Made by a program: the position numbers and the translations under genes. From contig CAJMRY010000003.1 in the NCBI GenBank assembly GCA_905215935.1, positions 62,001 to 126,000 of the forward strand: a stretch of 64,000 bases of DNA, given 5' to 3'. The notes under the pieces were generated by a model. That model worked only from the letters and a program-made list of their open reading frames with translations. It did not search any database and was not told where the DNA came from. Position 1 is the stretch's first letter. Each line of letters opens with the position of its first letter. The stretch is from an uncultured bacterium (GTDB taxonomy: Bacteria; Bacillota; Clostridia; TANB77; CAG-508). Below, piece by piece: positions 57,681-64,000 of this stretch.

Positions 57681-58645
57681 TTAAATAATGATAATGCAAA
57701 AATTCCTGCATTCAAGTGCATCTTTGTTTCTTCTGAATCATTTCCTGTTGCAATTTCATATAGTGGATTCAAAATATTGATTGCATTCGCTACATCAAAT
57801 AACATCTTAAAAGATTCCTTTTCAAATTGAGTTGCATTAACTTTTTTACACCATTCATCAAATGCTATCATTATACGTCTTTCTGATTCTTCTTTTTCAC
57901 CAGGAACCACGGCAATATCATCACATATTACCACAATTTCATTTAATCTTGCTGTATAATTTGACACTGAAAAATCTATTACCCAAATATCATCATTTGT
58001 ATCTAACATTAGATTTGTACTCATCATATCACCATGTACAAAAGCTTTAGGCAATCTATCATAGTCAAATTGTTTAAATTTATTATATATTGGTTCTATA
58101 ATATTTAAATACTTTTCTTCTAAATATTCTTTCTTTTTTTCAAATTCATTACAAAAGCTTGTTATTGCCCAAGTATCATATATAAAGTTTGGTCTATAAT
58201 CAATTTTATTTAAGTTACTTGCAATATCTACTATCTTTCTTAATTCTTCTAATGTAGGTTTTTTATTTAATTCAAAAAAATTATTTCCGTCTATATACTC
58301 AATTACACACAATCTAAATCTAGAATTTAAATATTCTATAATAGAAATCAGTTCGTTTTTAGAATTTTTATATATTTTAGGAGTTTTTACATTATTCTCA
58401 AACGCTATATAACTTCTATTTATGCATTCTTCTACTTCTTTATCAGTACGAGAATTTCTAAAAACTTTCATTAAAAACTTCCCTATCGAAGTAGTTATAA
58501 CTGCATTAAAATCTTCATAACCTATTTCTATAACATATGTATCTTTAAAAACACCTAGCTCATATTCTTCACATACTAATTTTGATAATATATTTATATC
58601 CTCTATTGTATCTATTCTATTATAATATCTATTATTCTTTTTCAA
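57677..58645 (-). CDS. Aminoglycoside-phosphotransferase-like kinase (APH family)
   Basis: 322 aa. Protein-kinase-like fold with catalytic loop HGDMMSTNLMLD (residues 207-218) and DFG-equivalent IWVIDFSVS. The N-terminal lobe has the Lys-containing GKFLMKVFRNSRT. These enzymes phosphorylate aminoglycosides, choline, homoserine or macrolides; no specific substrate is visible. It stands next to SDR and HepT-like genes. GAC GGA (58287) is an out-of-frame CGG without a shift. Confidence 0.82.
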   Translation of the reverse strand: MKKNNRYYNRIDTIEDINILSKLVCEEYELGVFKDTYVIEIGYEDFNAVITTSIGKFLMKVFRNSRTDKEVEECINRSYIAFENNVKTPKIYKNSKNELISIIEYLNSRFRLCVIEYIDGNNFFELNKKPTLEELRKIVDIASNLNKIDYRPNFIYDTWAITSFCNEFEKKKEYLEEKYLNIIEPIYNKFKQFDYDRLPKAFVHGDMMSTNLMLDTNDDIWVIDFSVSNYTARLNEIVVICDDIAVVPGEKEESERRIMIAFDEWCKKVNATQFEKESFKMLFDVANAINILNPLYEIATGNDSEETKMHLNAGIFALSLFK

Positions 58646-58675
58646 ATCGATTCCTCCATCTATTTAAATTCTTTA

Positions 58676-59410
58676 TTAATAACCTCCATCAATTTTAATT
58701 ATTTCTCCATTTATATATGTACATTCATCACTTGCCAAAAATGATACTAAATTAGCAATTTCTGATGGTTCTGCAAATCTTTTTAGATATATTTTTTCGC
58801 TTTCTTCATCTATTAATTCTTTAGGTAATTGTTTATTCATTTCTGTATTTACCCAACCTGGTGCAATAGAATTTACAAGTATATATGGAGCATATTCTAA
58901 TGCAAAATTATGTGTTAAAGATATTACTGCTGCTTTTGATGCATCATAATCAATACTTGTTGGAAAAAAAGTATTAATTCCATTAGTTGATGATATATTA
59001 ATTATTTTTCCTTTTTTATTATTAAACATTTCTTTTCCAATATACTTACACATTAAGTATGTTGAAGTTATATTATTAGTTATAGTTTCATTAAATAATT
59101 CTGTCGTTCTATCTTCTATTTCCATATCTTCAACTATAGCAGCATTATTTATCAAAATATCTATTCTTCCAAATTTGCTCTTAACTGTTTGTAATATCTT
59201 TTTAACTTCATTTTCTTTTGAAACATCTGCAATTATACCAATTGCACTTACATTATACTTTTCTTGTAACTTTTTAACTACGTTATCAACTTGCTTTTTA
59301 TCTTCTTTATCATTTATTACTATAGAATAACCATTTTGTGCTAACTTATATGCTATCGCTTCACCAATTCCTCTTCTAGACCCTGTAATAATTGCAACTT
59401 TTCTTTCCAT
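58676..59410 (-). CDS. Short-chain dehydrogenase/reductase (FabG-like), paralogue 2
   Basis: 244 aa. GSRRGIGEA at the NAD(P) site, NNAA, catalytic Ser (NISSTNG), Tyr-Lys in YDASKAA and PGWVNT. Related to 37782-38525 but clearly different in substrate loop. It precedes the phosphotransferase gene by 31 bases on the same strand. The 288-base gap upstream (59411-59698) is AT-rich and contains the hairpin at 59643-59674. Confidence 0.9.
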   Translation of the reverse strand: MERKVAIITGSRRGIGEAIAYKLAQNGYSIVINDKEDKKQVDNVVKKLQEKYNVSAIGIIADVSKENEVKKILQTVKSKFGRIDILINNAAIVEDMEIEDRTTELFNETITNNITSTYLMCKYIGKEMFNNKKGKIINISSTNGINTFFPTSIDYDASKAAVISLTHNFALEYAPYILVNSIAPGWVNTEMNKQLPKELIDEESEKIYLKRFAEPSEIANLVSFLASDECTYINGEIIKIDGGY

Positions 59411-59642
59411 TTTACATCTCCTTTTGTTCTTTACCTAAACTTATCATACTCTTTATCACTAACTTATTCCTATCATTTATTTAATGTATTATTTTTTACT
59501 ACTTTACTAAATTATAATTTCATTTATTATATCATAGAAAAACATTTTTTCAATGTATCATTTTCTTATTTCATTAAAATATAATTAAATGAACTTATAA
59601 CACAATAAAACCATTATCTATTATCTAAAAAAGAGTAAAATT

Positions 59643-59674
59643 AAAGAAGACATTTTTTATCATATGTCTTCTTT
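59643..59674 (-). terminator. Terminator after the 75-aa ORF
   Basis: A 10-bp stem AAAGAAGACA / TGTCTTCTTT with a 12-base loop, followed by TTTTACTCTTTTTT on the minus strand, 25 bases beyond the stop at 59699. Confidence 0.8.
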
Positions 59675-59698
59675 TCTAAGATTAAAAATTCTATATAC

Positions 59699-59926
59699 CT
59701 AATTTCTTTCATTTAATTCTACTTCTAACTTATTAAATGTAATATATTTTTCTTTCATCGATATCTTACTAACTTCATATCCATATTCTTTTAATTCTTT
59801 TTTATATGTTAAGAAAGAATGGTCAATATAAAATCCAAGAACATCTTTTATTTCTTCATAAGATAGTTTTATAAAGTCACCACTATTATTTTTAATATAT
59901 TCCCATAAAGGTTGATATTTACTCAT
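59699..59926 (-). CDS. Small conserved-looking protein (DUF7662-like)
   Basis: 75 aa: MSKYQPLWEYIKNNSGDFIK, then LSYEEIKDVLGFYIDHSFLT and a C-terminal basic strand pair. The Y-x-x-L-W-x-Y-I plus L-S/T-F/Y-x-E-I-x-x-x-L-G pattern resembles a small family often linked to restriction or regulatory proteins (DUF7662-like), with the usual C-terminal tryptophan region altered. Function unknown. GAGGTGCC precedes the ATG. Confidence 0.6.
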   Translation of the reverse strand: MSKYQPLWEYIKNNSGDFIKLSYEEIKDVLGFYIDHSFLTYKKELKEYGYEVSKISMKEKYITFNKLEVELNERN

Positions 59927-59980
59927 TTCTTGGCACCTCTTTTAATATTTAATATATTTTAGTAATTATATTAAATAATA

Positions 59981-61081
59981 TTAACTTTGTAAATTATAAA
60001 ATTCTATATAAAATTCTATTAAATCATTATCATTTTTTACATAAATATTTCCACCATGTAATTCTATAATTTCTTTTGTAATTGCAAGTCCAAGACCTGC
60101 TCCTCCTTTGTCACTTTTCCTTGATTCATCAGCTCTATAAAATTTATCAAATATTTTATCTAATTTGTATTTTGGAATTTTATCTCCCTTATTTTTGAAT
60201 ATAACTTGTATATGTTTTTCATCTTGCACAATTTCTATTTCTATATTTGTATTTTCATAACTATAATTAATTGCATTTTTTATAAGATTTCCAAAACCTC
60301 TTGCAAGTTTATCTCCATCTCCTAAAAAGTAAACATTATCTGGTTTATTTATAATACATTTTAAATTTCTTTCTTGTAACATTGGATAACATTCTTCTAT
60401 TAATTGATCAATTAAAAAAGATAAATTTATTTTTTGTTTATTTATTGGCATATCATGTAAATTATATCTAGTTATTTCAAAAAATTGATTTGTTAAATCT
60501 TCTACTCTAAAAGCCTTGTCTAATGCAATTTGCATATATTTTTCTTGTAATGGCTTTGAAATATATTGTTCATCTAGTAACAATGTTAAATATCCTATAA
60601 TTGATGTAAGAGGAGTTTTTAAATCATGTGCCATATACATAATTAAATCATTTTTCTTATTTTCTGCTTCTTTTGCTTCATTTCTATTTTTTATTAGTTC
60701 TATTCTGATATTATTCAATTTGTTTTCAATTATAGCTAAATTGGTTGGTAATTTAACCGCTTCATCTGGATTTATAGAAATTTGATTCATTGCTGATATT
60801 ATAATAATTAGATTATTAGAAGTATTTCTTATTACAAAAAATGATACTATAGCTACTATTATAAAAAGTATTGTTGTAATAATTACAGGCTTTTGGGCAA
60901 CTACAAAATAATAAACCAAATCATTTAAATTACTCATCTCTTCTGCTATCTGGTCGTTAAAAACACCATCAATTAATATCATAACTACTATAATACTAAT
61001 AATTGTATAAATAATTATTTTTCCTACTGCTTTTAAAGCTATTCCATTTTTTATACTATTAAATTCTTTTATTTCATTCAA
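59981..61081 (-). CDS. VanS-like histidine kinase
   Basis: 366 aa. Two membrane helices (residues 18-40 and 66-90). HAMP-like linker, then His box MAHDLKTPLTSIIGYL, N box NLIKNAINYSYENT, G1 and F box FDKFYRADESRKSDKGGAGL with G2 GGAGLGLAITKEI. Closely resembles VanS of Clostridia. Overlaps the response regulator 3' end by 8 bases (translational coupling). No van resistance genes are nearby, so a cell-wall-responsive regulator of other genes is more likely. Contains no in-frame CGG. Confidence 0.9.
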   Translation of the reverse strand: MNEIKEFNSIKNGIALKAVGKIIIYTIISIIVVMILIDGVFNDQIAEEMSNLNDLVYYFVVAQKPVIITTILFIIVAIVSFFVIRNTSNNLIIIISAMNQISINPDEAVKLPTNLAIIENKLNNIRIELIKNRNEAKEAENKKNDLIMYMAHDLKTPLTSIIGYLTLLLDEQYISKPLQEKYMQIALDKAFRVEDLTNQFFEITRYNLHDMPINKQKINLSFLIDQLIEECYPMLQERNLKCIINKPDNVYFLGDGDKLARGFGNLIKNAINYSYENTNIEIEIVQDEKHIQVIFKNKGDKIPKYKLDKIFDKFYRADESRKSDKGGAGLGLAITKEIIELHGGNIYVKNDNDLIEFYIEFYNLQS

Positions 61082-61754
61082 TTTTATATCCCACTCCCCA
61101 TACAGTTTTTATAAATTTAGGTTTTCTTGTATCTTCTTTTAATTTCTCTCTTATTCTTCTTATATGTACCATTACTGTATTATTATTATCTAAATACTTT
61201 TCTTTCCAAACCTTTTCAAACAATTCTTCTGAACTCACTACATGTCCTCTATTATTTGCTAAATATAATAATATATCAAATTCTAGAGGTGTTAACTCTA
61301 TTTCTTCATCATATAATAGACATTTATGTTTTTCCTTACATATTTCTAGTCCATCTATAAATATTTTTTCTTCATCATTTCTATCATTATATTTTGTATA
61401 TCTTCTTGCCTGAGATTTAACTCTTGCAATTAGTTCAAGTGGGTTAAATGGTTTTGTCATATAATCATCTGCTCCAAGTGTTAAACCTATAATTTTGTCT
61501 CTATCTTCTATTTTAGCTGTAAGCATTATAATTGGAAATTTTAAATTCTTATCTCTAATAAACTTACAAATTTCAAATCCATCTTTTCCTTTTATCATTA
61601 CATCTAATATTGCAAAATCTAATTTTACTGTATTAATGCAATTTATTGCTTCTTCTGATGTATAAAATTTATATACATTATAGTCTTCATTTTTTAAATA
61701 TAATTCTATTAAATCTGCAATTTCCTTTTCATCGTCTAATACTAATACATTCAT
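61074..61754 (-). CDS. VanR-like OmpR-family response regulator
   Basis: 226 aa. Receiver MNVLVLDDEKEIADLIELYL, phospho-Asp in AILDVMIKGKDG, YMTKPFNPLELIARV, and winged helix ELTPLEFDILLYLANNRGHV ending VWGVGYKIE. It partners the VanS-like kinase. It lies divergently from the C39-like peptidase gene (62057), which it could control. Like its kinase it has no in-frame CGG, in contrast to the other two two-component systems of the window. Confidence 0.92.
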   Translation of the reverse strand: MNVLVLDDEKEIADLIELYLKNEDYNVYKFYTSEEAINCINTVKLDFAILDVMIKGKDGFEICKFIRDKNLKFPIIMLTAKIEDRDKIIGLTLGADDYMTKPFNPLELIARVKSQARRYTKYNDRNDEEKIFIDGLEICKEKHKCLLYDEEIELTPLEFDILLYLANNRGHVVSSEELFEKVWKEKYLDNNNTVMVHIRRIREKLKEDTRKPKFIKTVWGVGYKIE

Positions 61755-62056
61755 AAATTTATCCCCTGTTTTTATATTTAATTAGTAAATATAGTATTTA
61801 TAAAAAAATTATACATAATGCATTTTCTATAAAACAAGATAAAATTTCTTATAAATACCATATTTTCCCCGAAAAACTTGGCACAATATAATAAATAGTA
61901 ACCTGTTTTTCAAGTTAAATTATAACATATTTTTATTTGCTTTTCATTTCATAATATGAATTGTAAGAAAACTTTAAGTTTTTATTAATTATTTCTTAAA
62001 ACAATCTTTTTATTTTATCCTTATACTATAAACAAGTACTAAGGAGGTTTTCTAAA
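61755..62056. promoter_or_regulatory. Divergent intergenic region between VanR-like and C39-like genes
   Basis: A 302-base AT-rich gap. On plus, TATACT (62022-62027) precedes AAGGAGG and the ATG at 62057; the -35 is weak. A TTAAG/CTTAA-type repeat lies at about 61970-62000 (AACTTTAAG, TTCTTAAA), perhaps an activator site. Nothing else is recognised. Confidence 0.45.
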
Positions 62057-62837
62057 ATGATGAAAAATAAGAGAAAGTTAAATGTAAAAAAAATAGTAGT
62101 ACCATTATTTATTATAGTATTATTAATCGTTCTTTGTATAAGATTTCATAATCTTATAACTAATTACATTTCTAATAACCCTAATATAGAAATTCCTAAA
62201 ATACAAAATAAATCAAGTTATAATGTAATTAAAGAAGATTATAATAAAAACTATTCTGGGGTAGGTATGCAAGAAGTTAAAGATAAAGATGGATATTTTT
62301 CTACATTTACTACTGAGGATAAAAACAAAAAAGTTTACAAAGAATATAAACAAAATGGTTATAGTTCTTGGAGTAATTTAGAGTATTGGGGCGGCACTAT
62401 GACTGATAATGGATGTGGAATAACTGCAATAGCTACTATATTAAGTGGCTACAATAAAAACTATACTCCTGGTGAACTTAGAAAAAAATATTATCCAGTT
62501 TTAGATAATGAAAAAATTTCAAAAGAATTATCTTCTACTTTTGGAATTACTAATTCAGATTTCTTTTACGATTCTGAGCATCTAGCAAATACATATATCG
62601 AAAAACATTTAAAAAGTAACAGACCTATTCTTATTTGTGTATGGAATAAACCTACAAATAATAGGTGGACAACTAGCTCTCATTATATGGTCTTACTTGC
62701 TACCGATGGGCTTCGGAAAAGTTTATGTTTCTAACCCAAACGGACTTCAAAATAATAGTAAGAGCTCAGGTTGGTATGATATAAATGAAGTAACACCTTA
62801 TATTGCAAAAGCATTATATATAGAAAGCTATAAATAA
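62057..62837 (+). CDS. Membrane-anchored C39-like peptidase, +1 shift at CGG 62714-62716
   Basis: Corrected length 259 aa; the only plus-strand gene with a CGG site. N-terminal membrane helix (residues 13-31, VPLFIIVLLIVLCI). Papain-like C39_2 domain: catalytic Cys in TDNGCGITAIATILSGY, then SHYMVLLATDG with the catalytic His. GAT GGG CTT CGG AAA follows, and C|GGA gives DGLGKVYVSNPNGLQNNSKS, completing the beta sheet with SGWYDINE (Asp/Asn region). The zero frame stops after 5 codons. AAGGAGG precedes ATG 62057. Likely an extracellular amidase or peptidase, possibly regulated by the divergent VanRS-like pair. Confidence 0.88.
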
Positions 62838-62847
62838 AGTAATAATA

Positions 62848-62893
62848 AATAATAAAAGTGTCATCTTTTGTTTTAGATAACACTTTTATTATT
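62848..62893. terminator. Bidirectional terminator between convergent genes
   Basis: The stem AATAATAAAAGTGT / ACACTTTTATTATT with an 18-base loop and T-run on plus lies 10 bases after the C39-like stop and 35 bases from the end of the DUF2935 gene on minus. Confidence 0.8.
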
Positions 62894-62927
62894 TTTTAAT
62901 TTTATCTATAAATTTTCTTATTAGTTT

Positions 62928-63821
62928 TTATTCTTTTAATATTCTTAAATAATGATTAGCCTCCCTTAGTACATGATCCGCTAGTAGTGGTAGTATAATA
63001 GATTTTATTTTGCACCCTAGAATTCCTTCTGTTCCAGCTTTTTTAAAATCTCTATATTTTATGGTTTCTGTAATTGTTTTATCTGTAACTGATTTTATTG
63101 TTTCATCTGTCATATTTTTAGCCTCTTGTAGTAATTTTTTATATTCTTGTGCAAAATTATTTGATGTAGCAATTAATTCTTCTTCTGAAGGATCTAATAA
63201 ACCTCTTATGAATAAAGCATGTTCCATCATAATTTGATTCCAGAATAATTCTACTTTTTTTCTATCATCACTTGTAATATTTTGACCATTTTGGAGCATT
63301 GCTACATATTGTCTGTATAATTTTGCTTCACGTATAATATGTTCTAATAAAAGTGGGTAATTTGCTGTAAATAACTTACAAGATAATACATTACATAAAA
63401 TTCTTTCTTTAAAATCTATAAATCCATCTAATAGTTGTAACGCCCTATTATTCAGATAACAAGCACAATCTACTAAATTTGGATCTATATAAGAATATCC
63501 ATCAGCTTTAAGTCTTAGCTCTTGTAATGTTATATTTGTATCAATAACAATTCCAGTAAATTCTGATGTCTTTTTTTCTGCTCCAAAAGTATATGGAGTT
63601 ACAACTTCTCCAGAATTTAGAATTTCTTCGCTAATCATACAATTGCTTATTCTTACAGTATCTGATAATAATTTTTCAAATTCTCCTTTGTACCATTGAG
63701 CTTCACAAATATAATCATTACTAATTGGCATGAATCCTGCTTGTAGAAATAATGCATGCTCTTTCATAATTCTAGCAAAGAATATATGTAATTCAAGTGT
63801 TGTTTTAATATAATTTTGCAT
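62928..63821 (-). CDS. DUF2935 (ferritin-like) protein
   Basis: 297 aa, two similar all-helical halves each with a E-H-A-L-F motif (RIMKEHALFLQAGF at residues 18-31 and IMMEHALFIRGLLDP at about 196-210) and further His/Glu (LLEHIIREAKLYRQY, LADHVLREANHYLRIL), the pattern of DUF2935 di-metal proteins. Role unknown; many are found in spore formers. GGGAGGGAAG precedes the ATG. Out-of-frame CGG (CTA GCG GAT) has no effect. Confidence 0.88.
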   Translation of the reverse strand: MQNYIKTTLELHIFFARIMKEHALFLQAGFMPISNDYICEAQWYKGEFEKLLSDTVRISNCMISEEILNSGEVVTPYTFGAEKKTSEFTGIVIDTNITLQELRLKADGYSYIDPNLVDCACYLNNRALQLLDGFIDFKERILCNVLSCKLFTANYPLLLEHIIREAKLYRQYVAMLQNGQNITSDDRKKVELFWNQIMMEHALFIRGLLDPSEEELIATSNNFAQEYKKLLQEAKNMTDETIKSVTDKTITETIKYRDFKKAGTEGILGCKIKSIILPLLADHVLREANHYLRILKE

Positions 63822-63963
63822 AGTTTTCTTCCCTCCCGATTGTAATTAATATAGTAATATGTATTAAATCTTTATTTTGTTACTTTCTTTTACAATCTAT
63901 TTTTATTTCTATGAACCTATTATATGTTATCTTACATATTATGATATTATGGGAGGTGAAATT

Positions 63964-64000
63964 ATGAACTACGAAAACTATGAAGATTATATGAGAAATG
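63964..64000 (+). CDS. Start of a gene cut by the window edge
   Basis: ATG 63964 with GGGAGGTGAAATT upstream opens MNYENYEDYMRN and runs off the end. A tyrosine-rich opening of this kind is seen in small spore-coat-related proteins, but 12 residues are too few to name it. Confidence 0.5.
   Translation, partial: MNYENYEDYMRN

Overview
The window is very AT-rich (by eye about 27-30% GC) and reads as a chromosomal segment of a low-GC, Gram-positive, probably anaerobic Clostridia-type Bacillota. The pointers are a Na+/H+ V-type ATPase operon, BceAB- and VanRS-type systems, sortase/LPXTG, cohesin and dockerin surface proteins, DtxR/MntR, MnmA, TcdA and strong AGGAGG ribosome sites. Almost all genes are on the minus strand; only a C39-like peptidase gene (62057-62837) and a gene running off the right edge are on plus. 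I saw no tRNA, rRNA, CRISPR array, prophage or transposase gene.

The main observation is a decoding anomaly. Every in-frame CGG codon but one coincides with a required +1 change of reading frame. I find 33 such sites in 21 genes. At each site the ribosome must pass over the C and continue with GGN, so CGGN behaves as a four-base glycine codon. The rest of the protein is then complete and normal. At five sites the inserted residue is a near-invariant Gly of an ABC ATPase (Walker A or DEPTG). About 35 out-of-frame CGG triplets on coding strands, and CGG on template strands, cause no shift. A sequencing artefact cannot know the reading frame, so this looks like genuine recoding. The only exception is codon 3 of a small membrane-protein ORF at 30515-30784. 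CDS coordinates below span these sites, and corrected protein lengths are given.

Layout. 39-2534: Rrf2 regulator, acetyltransferase, P-loop kinase, DUF1963 protein. 2910-10549: a BceAB-type transporter with a YxeA-like protein and its BceRS-like two-component system. The transporter and regulator promoters share a CTTACATTTYTGTAAG operator; an AlbA_2 regulator and a truncated acetyltransferase lie between. 10659-13520: DUF4173 membrane protein, XRE regulator, DUF2975 protein. 13703-19911: a small cohesin-dockerin-sortase surface cluster and a Nudix hydrolase. 20103-30299: MFS transporter and a complete V-ATPase operon (H-C-I-K-F-E-A-B-D), with dispersed repeats in its gaps. 30515-34181: small membrane protein and an ABC-2 exporter. 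34588-37772: a zone of truly decayed genes (non-CGG frameshifts, nonsense codons) around two intact hydrolase/phosphatase genes. 37782-41997: SDR, SnoaL-like protein and an SsuABC/TauABC-type importer. 42126-44988: tcdA bracketed by inverted copies of the repeat, mnmA, and a DtxR/MntR regulator with a clear promoter. 45143-51305: a second two-component system and MacB/Bce-like transporter, with a DinD-like gene between. 51499-59926: Nudix, radical SAM, GyrI-like, WYL and HTH regulators, histidine phosphatase, orphan HepT with a MntA remnant, aminoglycoside-phosphotransferase-like and SDR genes. 59981-64000: VanRS-like pair, divergent C39-like peptidase, DUF2935 protein and the start of one more gene.

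Method limits: everything was read by eye from the sequence. Family names come from recognised motifs and overall resemblance, with no database search.
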